Shown: one piece after another, positions 1 to 11,163 of the stretch | How positions within the stretch are numbered: position 1 is the first letter of the stretch | Layout: each line of letters starts with the position of its first letter | Assembly (NCBI GenBank): GCA_023548195.1 | Contig: JAJHZJ010000752.1 | Location: 299,501-363,500, forward strand | Origin: Bettongia penicillata ogilbyi | Taxonomy: Eukaryota; Chordata; Mammalia; Diprotodontia; Potoroidae | DNA: 64,000 bases | Direction: 5' to 3' | Notes under the pieces: model-generated | What the model saw: the letters and a program-made list of their open reading frames with translations, nothing else | Told to the model about the DNA's origin: nothing | The model's database searches: none | Translations under genes and position numbers: made by a program

Positions 1-195
1 CCCCTTGATTTCCAGTTTTTGGCCACCACAAACACAAAGAGAGCTGTTAAAAATATTTTTTGTACATGTGGGACCCTTTCCCATTTTTTGACCTATTTGG
101 GATACAGTTGTCAAAGTGATATTGCTGGGCCAACGTTTATGCACATATTTGTACCCTTTGAGCATAGTTCAAAATTGCTCTCCAGAATGGTTGGA
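1..195 (-). mobile_element. L1 3' segment, minus strand (left part of a split L1)
   Basis: Read on the minus strand this is the last part of L1 ORF2. The complement carries the phrase for a water-like 'aatggctgaac / gccaaaaactgg' tail region that recurs at 30300-30480, 28350-28550, 55210-55290 and 59080-59290. The element's 3' end lies before the window. It stops at the sequence AGAATGGTTGGA (184-195), which recurs at 4652-4663, where the same L1 resumes, so this is the left half of one element split by a later insertion. Confidence 0.85.
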
Positions 196-212
196 ATAAG
201 ATTCAGTTCAAT

Positions 213-1176
213 GTGGAGCCAAGATGGTGGAGTGAGAGCAACAGCTCACCTAAATTCTTGGAAAATCTCCTTCAGATACCTCTGAAAGGAGAATCTGACC
301 AAATTTTGGAGGTGTGGAATCCAATGGGAGACAGACTGTGACGGATTCGGGGGCCAGGTTAGACTGGAAGGTCTACAGGAAGGATCTGTTCCATGGGAGT
401 GAGCACCCAGCACACAATGCAGGACATCCAGCTCAGTGGAGCACAAGGGGCCCGGGAAACCCGAGTGGGCAGAACTGGCAGAAAAGCACCCAAGGATCAG
501 AGACAAGCCTAGCCAAGTCAGTGAGAGCAATTGAGTCCCAGATATCAGCACAGAAGCTCCTGAGAACATTCAGCCCGAAGATTAAACATTGGCAAGTCAC
601 CCACTTGAACTTAATAGAGCCAGGATGGTGGAGTAATCAGTAAATGCTCTCTCCTCCCCCATTGATGACTGTGAAAGAACCATAAAATATTTTCCAAGAA
701 AAATCCTGAATCAGCAGGAAATGCACAGGGGGCAAATAATCTCATAACACCTGAGGGTAGAAAAATAGCTAAGGGAGATTCCTCCTGCTGTGGTGGAGGC
801 AAACCGGAAGCACAGAAGACCCAGGGCAGAGAAAACTTGCACTAGGACCCAGGCAAGCCTCAGTTCCAGGAGAGGAGCTGCAGGAGGGGTGGGAACACTA
901 ATTAGCATCTAGGCGTACCTCAGCTGTTCAGGGAAATCAGAAAGACAATAGGGCAGCTGGGATCACCAGTCTCTGAACCTGCCTTTGCCTCAGTTCAGCT
1001 GAGGAGATCTCCTGTGACCAGACCACCCCTTCTCCACACTTAACAAGGTAAACCCAGGGCTGATCTGGGAAACACCAAACAAAAACCTGCTTTTAGCTTT
1101 TTCACACATCAACCCAGCCAAAAGTTCTCTAGCTTTGGATTGAAAGAACCAGAAGCCACAATATTCAATCAATATC
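213..1176 (+). promoter_or_regulatory. L1 5' UTR / internal promoter region
   Basis: This leader lies upstream of ORF1 and opens with GAGCCAAGATGGTGG. The reverse complement of that box, CCATCTTGG, resembles a YY1 site, and YY1 sites at the start of the human L1 5' UTR direct accurate initiation. A second, diverged box (GCCAGGATGGTGGAG, about 618-632) lies about 400 bp downstream. The same two-box arrangement is seen in the L1 copies at 30697, 7752 (minus) and 41931 (minus). Promoter activity is inferred, not shown. Confidence 0.65.
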
Positions 1177-2208
1177 ATGAACAAGGAAAAGCAGACAAAG
1201 GCTGAAAAAAACATACAATCTTTCTATGGGGATAAGGACCAAAACACAAACACAAAAGAGGCCAGAGCTGAGATGGTACTTCCATCTGAAACTTCAGAAG
1301 GGACTATGAACTGCTCACAAGCACAAGCAGCTCTCCTGGTACAGCTGAAGAAGGAAATAGAAAACAAACTGGCCAATGATTTTAAAATTGTGAAAAAAAG
1401 AATTCACTGATGAGAACATCTCTTTGAAAAAGAAAATTGAACAAATGGAAAAGGAAGTTCAAAAATTAACTGCAGAAAATAACTCCTTAAAAGGAAAAAA
1501 ATGGACAGAGGGAAAAGGAGATGCAAAAATTAACTGAAGAAAACAACATGATAAGATCAGATTTGGGCAAGTAGAAAGGAATGACTCATTGAGACAGCAA
1601 GAATCAGTCAAACAAAATCTAAAGAATGAAAAGATAGAAGAAAATGTAAAATATCTAATTGGAAAAACAACTGACCTGGAAAATAGATCCAGGAGAGAAA
1701 ACTTAAGAATTATTGGCCTGCCAGAAACCCAGGATGGAGAAAAGAGCCTGGACAATATCTTCCAGAAAATCATCAAGGAAAACTGCCCAGAAGTTCTAGA
1801 CTCAGAGGGCAAAATAGTCATCGAAAGAATCGACCAATCCCCTCCTGAAAGGGATCCCAAAATCAATACCCCAAGAAATATCATCAAATTCCAGAGCTAT
1901 CAAGTGAAGGAGAAAATATTACAAGAAACCAGAAAGAAACAATTCAAATATCAAAGAGATACAGTCATGATTACATAGGACATTGCAGCTTCTACTTTAA
2001 AACAGCAAAAGAACTGGGACCCAATATTCTGGAAAGCAAAGGATTTGGGACTACAACCAAGGATCAACTACCCAACAAAGTTCAGCATAACATTTCAGGC
2101 AAGGAGAAAGTCATTCAACGAAGTAAGAGATTTCAGAGCTTCCTGACCAAAACGCCAGAACTCAATAGACAATTTGATCTTCAAATGCAGGTCTCAAGAG
2201 AATCATAA
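1177..2208 (+). pseudogene. L1 ORF1p pseudogene
   Basis: The start at ATG 1177 (MNKEKQTK...) matches the start of the paralogous ORF at 31667. The N-terminal third is followed by coiled-coil heptads built from repeats of the EKEVQKLTEEN type. Then come the RNA-binding part (RRENLRIIGLPE) and the C-terminal domain (PPERDPK...PRNI), as in the ORF1p/transposase_22 family. An extra A in the run near 1395 shifts the frame and gives a stop at 1408-1410. The frame reopens at 1589-1978 and ends at a TAG at 1976-1978. The expected natural stop is TAA 2206-2208, after ...LQMQVSRES. ORF1p would be an RNA-binding trimer of the L1 ribonucleoprotein, but this copy cannot encode it. Confidence 0.85.
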
Positions 2209-2816
2209 AAAGGTAAATGGAGGGGGGGAACAAAAACAAAAACTTGTTACTCAATTACAGCAAACTGTTTACTTCCCTATAAGGGAAGATGATACCTGTT
2301 AATCTTGAGAATTGTGCAGCTATTATGAAATGTAAAAGGGATATACATAGAGGGAACCAGTATAAAGTAAATAATGTCATGATATAACTATGATTTAAGT
2401 ATGAGATGGATTGTAATAGGAAATGTGAAAAGGAGGAAGCAGAAAATGGCAAATTACATCACAAGAGAAGTACAAAATTATGGTAGAGGGAAAGAGGGGA
2501 GGGAGATGAGCATTGTGTGAGAGGTACTCTCATCCCATTTGTTTAAAGGACGGAACAATAAACTTAAGTAGATAATCCTAACTAGCTCTATAGGCAGTAG
2601 GAGGGGAAGGGGGAAGAAAGGGGAGGGAGGCTAAAAGAGAAGGAAGAAGCAATAAGAGTAAAGGGGAGTAAAAGGGAGGGGGGCTAAAAGAAGGAGGGGA
2701 AGGCGGCAGGAGGAGGCGATGAAAAGTGAATATTTTTGAGGAGGGGAAGGGAGACAGGAGAGCTAAAAGCGCAAATGGTGGGAAAGATGATGGAGGGAAA
2801 TACACAGATTGTAATC
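2209..2816 (+). other. L1 inter-ORF spacer, purine-rich
   Basis: About 600 bp separate the ORF1 stop from the ORF2 start. The second half (about 2480-2800) is almost pure A/G with recurrent GGGGAAGG and GGGAGG blocks, so the opposite strand gives open frames rich in Pro/Ser/Leu that are not genes. The same spacer follows ORF1 at 32749-33200 and is repeated at 4131-4651. A spacer this long is unlike the short one of human L1. Confidence 0.75.
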
Positions 2817-4130
2817 ATGATTGTGAATGTGAATGGATGAATTCTCCCATAAAACGGAGACGGATAGCAGAATGGATTGAAAGCCATAATCCGAAAATAG
2901 GCTGATTACAAGAAACACATCTGAAGTGTGGGGATAAACATAGGATAAGGGTCAAAGAATGGAGCAGAATATATTATGCTTCAGCTGATGTAAGAAAGGC
3001 AAGAGTAGCAATCTTAATCTCAGACAAAGCAAAAGCAGAAATAGATCTAATCAAAAGGGATAAGAATGGAAACTATATCCTGCTAAAAGGCATTATAGAC
3101 AATGAAGCAATATCATTACTAAACATGTATGCTTCAAGTGGTATAGCATCCAGATTCTCAGAGGAGAGTTTGGGGGACTTGAAGGAAGAAATTAGCAGCA
3201 AAACTATACTAGTGGGGGAAATTCAAACTCCCCCTTTCTAAAATCGATAAATCTAACATCAAAATAAACAAGAAAGAGGTTAAGGAGGTAAATAAAACTC
3301 TAGATAAGGTAGATATGATAAATCTTTGGAGAAAATTGAATGGGAATAGAAAGGAATATACCTTTTTCTCGACGGTACGTGGAACATTTACAAAAATTGA
3401 CCATGTACTAGGACATAAAAGTCTCACAATCCAGTGCAGAAAGTCAGAGATAATCAGTGCATCCTTCTCCGATCATAATGCAATAAAAATTACATGCAAT
3501 AAAAGGCCATGGAAAGATAAGCCAAAAATCATTTGGAAATGAAATAATCTAATCCTAAAGAAGGAATGGGTTAAAGAAGAAATCATAGAAACAATCAATT
3601 TCATTCAATAAAATGACAATAATGAGACAACCTACCAAATCTTATGGGATACTACAAAAACAGTTCTTAGCAGAAATTTTATATCTTTGAATGCCTACAT
3701 AAATAAAATAGAGAAAGAGGAGATCAATGACTTGGGCATGCAGTTGAAAAAGCTAGAAAAAGAACAAATTGAAAATCCCCAAGAAAATACCAAATTAGAA
3801 ATACTGAAAGCCAAAGGAGAGATTAATAAAATTGAAACTAAGAAACTATTGAATTAATAAATAAAAACAATCATTGGCTTTATGAAAAAACTAATAAAAT
3901 TGATAATCCTTTTGTCAATTTGATAAAAAAAAAGAAGAAAATCGAATTACTAATATTAGAAATGAAAGGGGTGAACTCACCTCCAATGAGGAGGAAATTA
4001 AAACAATAATTAGAAATTAATATGCCCAACTTTATGCCCACAAATTCGATAATCTAAATGAGATGGATGGATAATCTAAATGAGATGGATGGAAAAATAC
4101 AAATTGCCCAGATTAACAGAAGAGGAAGTT
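2817..4130 (+). pseudogene. L1 ORF2 N-terminal pseudogene (endonuclease and start of RT)
   Basis: ORF2 appears to start at ATG 2817 (MIVNVNG). The apurinic-like endonuclease domain is traceable through several frames: the QETHL-type motif near 2910, a MYAS motif (normally MYAP) near 3125, and the catalytic SDHNA motif at about 3469-3483. The expected GDFN motif is degraded near 3210. It then runs through the ORF2 linker and stops near EEEV, just before the RT motifs. Many nonsense changes are present. A 22-bp tandem duplication (4049-4070 and 4071-4092) lies near the end. The reverse-transcriptase active site is absent, so the element was non-autonomous or dead after insertion. Confidence 0.8.
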
Positions 4131-4651
4131 GATCTTCAAATGCAGGTCTCAAGACAATCATAAAAAGTTAAAAGGGCTGGGGGAAGAAAAACAAAAACTT
4201 TTTACTCAATTACAGCAAACTGTTTACTTCCCTATAAGGGAAAATGATACCTGTTAATCTTGAGAATTTTGCAGCTATTATGAAATATAAAAGGGATATA
4301 CATAGAGGGAACGGGTATAAAGTAAACAGTGTCATGATAAAAGTATGATTTAAGTATGAGAAGAGATTGTAATAGGAGGTGTGAAAAGGAGGAAGCAGAA
4401 AATGGCAAATTCCATCACAAGAAGAAGTACAAAATTATGGTAGAGGGAAAGAGGGGAGGGAGATGAGCATTGTTTCAGAGGTACTCTCATCCCATTTGTT
4501 TAAAGGACTTAACAATAATCTTAAGTAGATAATCCTAACTAGCCCTATAGGCAGTAGGAGGGGAAGAGGGAAGAAAGAGGAGGGATGCTAAAAGGGAGGG
4601 AAGAAGCAATAAGAGCAAAGGGGAGTAAAAAGGAGGGAGGCTAAAAGAAGG
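4131..4651 (+). repeat. Second copy of ORF1-end plus spacer, direct repeat of 2174-2690
   Basis: Starting at TTGATCTTCAAATGCAGG, this stretch repeats 2174-2690 almost base for base, including the tail of ORF1, CTGTTTACTTCCCTATAAGGG and the GGAAGGGGG purine tract. It is joined directly to ORF2 sequence, where the two parental sequences share TTGA. It ends at the 12-bp target duplication without a poly(A) tail. Template switching during reverse transcription, or a post-insertion duplication, would explain it. Confidence 0.85.
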
Positions 4652-4663
4652 AGAATGGTTGGA

Positions 4664-6480
4664 CTAACTCACACATCCACCAAAAATGAATTAGTCTTCC
4701 AACTCTCTCATATCTGCTACAATATTTATCATATTCCTGTTTTGTCATGTTAGTCTATCTGATAGGTGTGATATGACAACTCAGAATTAATTTGATTTGC
4801 ATCTTTTTAATCAATAATGGTTTAGAGGGTTTTTTTTTATGTGACTTTAGATAGATTTAATTTCTTCTTCTGAAAACTGCCTGTTCATTTCCTTTAAGCA
4901 TGTATCAATTGGGGAAACACTTGTATTCTTGTAAATTTGACTCAGTTCTCTATATATCTTAGAAATGACGCCTTTATCACAGACACCAATTGCAAATTTC
5001 TTTCAAAGTTTCCTACTTCCCTCCTAATCATGGCTGCACTGGGTTTATGCAAAAACTTTTAGCTATCCGTTTTACACTTCTCTTGTTTGGTCATAAATTT
5101 CTTTATCCTCCCTAAATCTGACAAATATGCTACTCCTGGTTCTCCTAATTTGTTTATATTATCAGTCTTTATACCTATATCCTGTATGCAGTTGGACTTT
5201 ATTATTGTGTACGGTGTCAGGCATTGGTCTGGGCTCCATTTCTGCACACATCTGGTTTTCTCAGCAGTTTTGTCAATCAGAAAGATATTTTCCTAGAAGC
5301 TGGAGTCCTTCAGCTTATAAAACATTAGACTGCTACATACATTGCCTACTGTGTCTTGTGTCTTGAGCACCTAACCTCTTCCACTGGTTTATCTGCCTAC
5401 TTCTTAGCCAGTAACAAGTGGTAATGATGATTGCTGCATTTTAATATAATTTAGCATCTGATAGGGGTAGGCCACCTTCCCTAGAATTTCTTTTCTCGAG
5501 AAAATTTTATTTTCTCTAGAAAATAAATCTCTGGTAATTTGATTGGTATGGCACTGAAAAAGTAAATTAAGTTAGGTAGAATGCCATTTTTATTATATTA
5601 ACTTGGCCTACCCATGAGCAATTGACGGTTTTCCACTTACTGAGATCTGACTTTATTTGTGCAATAAGTGTTTTGTAATTGTGTTCATATAGTCCCTGAA
5701 TTTGTTTTGGCTGGTAGACTCCCAGATATTTTATATTGTTTACTGTAACTTTAAATGGGATTACTCCTGCTATCTCACACTGTTGAGATTTGTTAATGAT
5801 ATATAGAAATCCAGATGATTTTTCTGGGATTAATTTGTAACCTGCAACTTTGCCAAAGTTACTTATTATTCAAGTAGCTTTTTACTTGATTCTCTAGTAT
5901 TCTCTAAGTATATCATCATATCATCTGCGAGGAATGACAGCATAGTTTCTTTTTTGACTATTCTAATTGATTTAATTTCTTTTTTTTCCTTTATTGTTAC
6001 AGTTAATACTTCTAGTACCATATTAAATAACAGTGGTGAAAATCAACATGCTTGTTGCACCCCTGATCTTATTGTAAATGCATCCAGCTAATCATAATTG
6101 CATGTAATACTTGTTGACAGTTTTAGGTAAATTTTATGGAAAACTCCATTAATTCCTATACTCTCCAGTGTTTTCTATAGGAATGGGTGTCACATTTTGT
6201 CAAATGCTTATTCCGCATCTATTTAGATAATAATATGGTTTCTGATAGCTTTGTTGCTGATATGAACTGTAGTGCTGATAGTTTTCATAATACCGATGCA
6301 GCCCTGCATTCCTGGTATAAATCCTTTCTTATTATAATGCATTAATCTCGTAATAGTTTGCTGCATTCCTTTTGCTAATATCTTACTTAAAATCTTTTAT
6401 CTATATTCATCAGAGAAATTGATCTGTAATTTTCTTTTTCTGGTTTATCTCTTTCTGCTTTAGGTATCCTGTGTCATGAC
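4664..6480 (-). pseudogene. L1 ORF2 pseudogene (RT to C-terminal region)
   Basis: This is the minus-strand reverse-transcriptase domain through the C-terminal segment. The complement of TCATATCATCTGC near 5915-5927 reads A-D-D-M, the metal-binding active-site motif of reverse transcriptases. The segment encoding the PGM-type motif lies near 6310. Stops and frameshifts occur throughout. The endonuclease half is deleted. In its family it would nick DNA and copy its own RNA by target-primed reverse transcription. Confidence 0.75.
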
Positions 6481-6835
6481 ATTTTCATTCATTCCCTAAT
6501 TAAGAGGTAATAGTTTCCAGTTCTTTTCTATGTGTTTTTTCAGCATTACCATCTTGATTTCTTGTAAGCATGCTCTTTGGACTTGAGTCATGTTCATCTT
6601 CCCTTCTGAGCTTTCACATGGCAGTACAATCTCAATAACTCTTTTGTATTCCTGTTTTGATCCTAGTTCCTTTAGTAAGATTCTATGTTCTTTTATTTTC
6701 TGGTTTGCTTCTTGCTCATGATGATTGCCTTTTTCATGGTTTTCAAAGTGAATCTCTTCTTGTGGGTCACAGGGTTTCTGTCACACAATTCTTGGGCTAA
6801 GAATTTGAGGTTTTCTTGTTGTTTAGGTGCCGGCT

Positions 6836-7752
6836 AGAAAACTGTAGCTTACCTGGTGCTGAACTGGATGGTGTGGCAAAGCAGAGGCTAGATGAAGTTT
6901 TTCTGAGTTACCCCTAGAGTTACCCTGTAACTTGCTCCTTGAGGTGTAGAGGAGGAGTTGTCTGGTCTGAGCTAGAGCACAGGCAGGCTCAACTGAGCCT
7001 GCTTGGCCAATCTTAGTCTGGGATAGTGTCTTCCCAATTCTCCTGTCTATGCTAAGGCATTCCTGGGATCCTGGTATTGGTACTTATAGGCTCCACCCCA
7101 CTGAAGCTCAGGGTCTCCTCCTGCTTCCATGTCTGGGACAACTCTTTTCCTGCACTGGTCCCCTTCAACTACAACAAGAAGGATCCTCCCCTTTATGATT
7201 TCTTGGCCTCTTGAGCTAAGAGATTGTTACTATTCCAGTATTTTTCTTGGGGAAATATTCTCTGGGTTAACAACAGGACAGGGAGAGCCCTTGAAGATCA
7301 CTCTACCATCTTGGGTCCTGAAAGTTCATGTGGCTGACATGCCGACATTAAATTTGCAGGCTGATAGTGTCAGGAGTGGCTGCTGCTGGTACCAGGTATA
7401 CTGCACTTCTCTCTGACTAAGTTCTACTGGACTCCCATACTGTACTGATATGTTTGAGAATCTGCACTGCTGCTTTTCTTTCAGTCTTCCTGGTGGTTGC
7501 TGTTTGGCTTTACTATGGTGGGCACCATGTTGGTACAGCCTGTATGCTCTGCGCTCCTCCAGGCCCATGCAACAGAGTCTTCCCATCAACCTTCCAGGTT
7601 GTCCTGGGCCGGAAATCTACCACATTCTATCTCTCAGTGGGTTGCAACACTTTACAATTTGTTCAGATTGTGTTTTTAGAGGTATCTCTAGGAGTTTGTC
7701 ATAGAATTTATGTGAGCACATGCTCTCACTCTGCCATCTTGGCTCTGCCCCT
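6836..7752 (-). promoter_or_regulatory. L1 5' UTR, minus strand, two-box type
   Basis: This is the leader of the minus-strand L1. Its 5' end carries the complement of CCATCTTGGCTC (about 7734-7745), and a second CCATCTTGGG lies at 7306-7315, about 430 bp inside. The region is clearly richer in GC than its surroundings. Open frames on the plus strand here (for example 7129-7416 and 7454-7762) are antisense shadows of the leader. Confidence 0.65.
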
Positions 7753-10700
7753 TGTTTGGTAGTTTTGTTTTCAGAAGGGCCTGATATCCCTTTGGCACAG
7801 ACCTTATAGATATCATTATTTGGGTTTTGGAATAAATATTGCAATAGGATGATAAAGTAGGAGGGAAAACACAGGGAAGAAATAGGTTCAGTTATCATCA
7901 AGTCATAAAATCTCAGAATTGAAATAAACCCTTATCAGTCTTGAATACACCAAAATGAGTGGATAAATTCTTGTATAAATCTTTCTACAAAGAAATTGAA
8001 ATACAAAGACCACACGATGTCCACTCCAATTTTTTCTGTGTATGATAGCCTTTAGGTAAAATAATGATCATGAGTTCCATTTGTTGATATTTAAATGGGG
8101 AGATTGTTTTTACTCTTTCTAGTTTACTCAATTCACTTAGACAATTTTGTTTCTCTAAGCTAATGACTTATTTCTAAATTCATTTTTAAGTTTAGTATGT
8201 TGCTAGAATTTGTGGTCAGCTATAACAACATCTATAAGCTCCTCTATTTATTTTTTTCTTCCTCCCTCATACTTCCAAAAGAAAACATAGCAGACATTTT
8301 CAAACTGTGAACATTTAAATGTTATTTAATCTGTGGGCTGTCCAGTAGAAACATTTGCCTGTCTTTCATCATGCATAACCTAGTGATTTGTCTGTGTTAA
8401 ATAAAATGTTTAATGTTTTTATCTGCTAAATTTCCCAACTAAAACATTCTTCCAAAGATCTCTATAGCATACTCATGTAGATCTACAACAGAATTTATTT
8501 GGTTGAGAACTGTCCAAGTCACACATGTACAAAACAGAGTTAACACTATGTGAGATAAGGCAGTGTTAGAAACTGGTGTTTGAAGAAGGTACAGAGGTAA
8601 AGCACTCTAAGAAGACAAATTGTCCCCTCAGAAAAGGCATGGTAACCTGACATCTGTCTGATTTTTGATACAAATCGCAAATAGACCACAGAGGTGGGAC
8701 TGACAAAATGATTGTTGTGAAAATCGGAGACTCTAAAGGCTCAGGCCTGTATGCCTTAGAGAATCTAAAGACCCCTCTGTCCATCCCCTTCATGCTGTGG
8801 TGAGTCCAGACCCAGTCTAAGGGTTTGAGCAAAATGTGTGTAACAAAGGAGAAAGAAGAATACACTAACATGAGAATTGATACAGAGGTGGGTCTAAAAC
8901 AGGGTGCACTGAGATTGGTAAAGTGTGGGGCCCTATCCAAGAAGCTAGAAGCATATGCCACAGTGAATGATTTAATGCCATCATATTTGCATCAATTTCA
9001 GTTCCCAGATCTCTAAATAGGACATCTCAACACACAAGGAGAGATTCCTTTCTTCTCGTCATTGGTGGGGTTAATGGTTGAACCTTTGCATTAATTTATG
9101 GTTTCTTCATCTCTGTGATTTGCTTTATATTTCACAGGATAGTATTCTCACTGACTTGTCCTTGACTTTTCCTCTCATTCAGATTATTTGTACTCCAATC
9201 ATGTTTAGAAGCATGAAGATCAAGACCTCAATTTTCTGGGCTAGCAAAGAGAATTTGATGTCAGACTTGATGACAACTTTGACCTCCAATTTGCTCTATT
9301 TCACCTCCTACACCATGGGGAGCACGAGAAATGGTAGGATGAATAACATAGCAATTATGGTGTCAAATCAGTCTCCACTATTCAAAAAAAAAAAGCACCT
9401 ACTGCTTTCTGCTCAGAAAATAACTCCAGCCTCATGCTGCCTGTCTACTAATCCATAGGAAACTCTGACATCACCCCTTCCAGGATGTTTGCCACAATAT
9501 TCTGTGCCTGGATGAAGAACTACATTTGGAGGATTTGTTATTCATATGTTTTTTCATTAAAATCATTGCATTTTAGATCCATATGCTACCTGGAATGATT
9601 TGCTATTTGTCTAGCCTGGATGCATTAATTACACGGCTGGGAATTTGTGAGAGCTAATGGTCATTTCATGCTTTATATGAGGTTAAGTAGAAACAGAACT
9701 TGGATCACTCTAAGTCTGTCACCCGATTCTTAGATTTTAATTTCTGCAAAAGTTTATTCATAAGTTATGAACCAAAACAACCTTGCACATAATTTTAATG
9801 GAATATTTGTTGAAAGAGAGATAGTGATGTTTTACAAAGGAAACAGGGCTTAGGGAAAGCAGAGTAAATTTCAACCTGGTTATGATGACAGGTGAGCCTC
9901 AATCTCTGAACTTAATTTTCTTATTATAAAAAAGATATTGAATATATTTCTTGTCTCTACATGATTCTGTTAATATTGCATTAATGTGTTTGTTACTATC
10001 CTACTTTTTTTCAATGGAGTTCTCACAAAAATGGTCTTAAGACAAGCTATTTTAATGTTATTTCATTAATTGAATAAAAAGTAGTGGGATATAACCTCAG
10101 CTTCTGTAGACTCATTGAAAGTGTCTTCAAGACAACTCCAACAGGAGATAAGATGACAATGATTATGTATATCTAATTATGTCCCTACCATGTTTCTACC
10201 ATGTTCTTACACAGTTTGATTTCTGTCAAAATTTCTGTATTTGGAATTTTTTCATTGCTTGTGGTTTGAATATTATGAGTATATCTACCATGCATATATG
10301 TACATATATTAAAATATTTTAATATATTAAACACTATATATGTCTGTGTATGTATATATACACACATGCATATGTATATACATGTACATTGTGTTATTCT
10401 TAAATATTTATGCATATTTATGCACATCAGAGTGCCAAAAACATTTTTGCCAGCAGTAATAGTCTATTTTAATTATAGATTATGTGCTGAATTTTTAAAA
10501 ACATGTTGAGGTCTGTATTTGCAGCACAGAGATTTGTTATCAGTTTGTTAACATAGGATAGTGAGTTTATGGGACATAACTAGTCATCAAATAATGTTCC
10601 TATGTACTCAGTAGGTACTGTTTTTTGAAACTTGCAGGTGCTGCATTGCACTTTTTTTTTTACAGTTTTCTTGCACCATATATGTAGATCTGGACTCTTA

Positions 10701-11103
10701 ATGAATAATTCAATAATTTCTGGTGGCAATGATCTGATCCTGAATTTCCATTTATTCCTCTCTTGCTAGAAGTATATTTATTTGACTGAACAATTTATTT
10801 GATCTTCAAAATATTGTTAATTGAGTTCATTTTAAATTTATATACATACATGTATGAGTGGGTGTGTGTGTATTCACATGCATATATGTCTACTCACATA
10901 CACACATAGACTCAAAAATATACTAGAGTCTTGCAAACTGCTGTTTACTCTTAAACATTTCATGGCTAATTCACCATGAGGCAATATTTTGGTTTACAGT
11001 AGTTATATGTATGAGTATACCTAGCCTTTATGATTTCTTTGTGAAGAAAGACCTGTTTGTTCAAATAGAATTTCACTGTCTTCAACTTATTTATTGTGTG
11101 CCC

Positions 11104-11163
<60 letters not shown>

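Larger units (their letters stand above)
196..4651 (+). mobile_element. L1 retrotransposon inserted into an older L1; 3'-truncated and rearranged
   Basis: This is a plus-strand L1 flanked by a perfect 12-bp duplication of AGAATGGTTGGA (184-195 and 4652-4663). The order is 5' UTR (from GTGGAGCCAAGATGG at about 213), ORF1 (1177-2208), a purine-rich spacer, the ORF2 endonuclease region and the start of the RT region (2817-about 4130). A second copy of the ORF1-end/spacer sequence (4131-4651) follows. There is no RT core, no true 3' UTR and no poly(A) tail. The first bases (196-212) may be a few host bases or extra bases at the 5' junction. It shares subfamily sequence with the L1 at 30697-34785. 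It is non-functional. Confidence 0.9.
4664..7752 (-). mobile_element. L1, minus strand, right part of the split element, internally deleted
   Basis: This continues the L1 at 1-195. On the minus strand 7752 is the 5' end (complement of CCATCTTGGCTCTGCCCC) and ORF2 occupies about 4664-6480. The sequence then jumps to the N-terminal part of ORF1 (about 6490-6835) and the 5' UTR (about 6836-7752). The C-terminal half of ORF1, the spacer, the endonuclease and the first RT motifs are missing, which points to an internal deletion with its junction near 6480. Confidence 0.85.

Noticed and set aside
2578..2887. Pro/Ser-rich minus-strand frames
   Set aside because: They are the antisense of the purine-rich L1 spacer. 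The same frames appear wherever the spacer occurs.
8566..8961. 131-residue minus-strand frame
   Set aside because: It has no recognisable motif, no start or splice context I could defend, and no similarity that I recognise. It could be chance; a protein search would decide.
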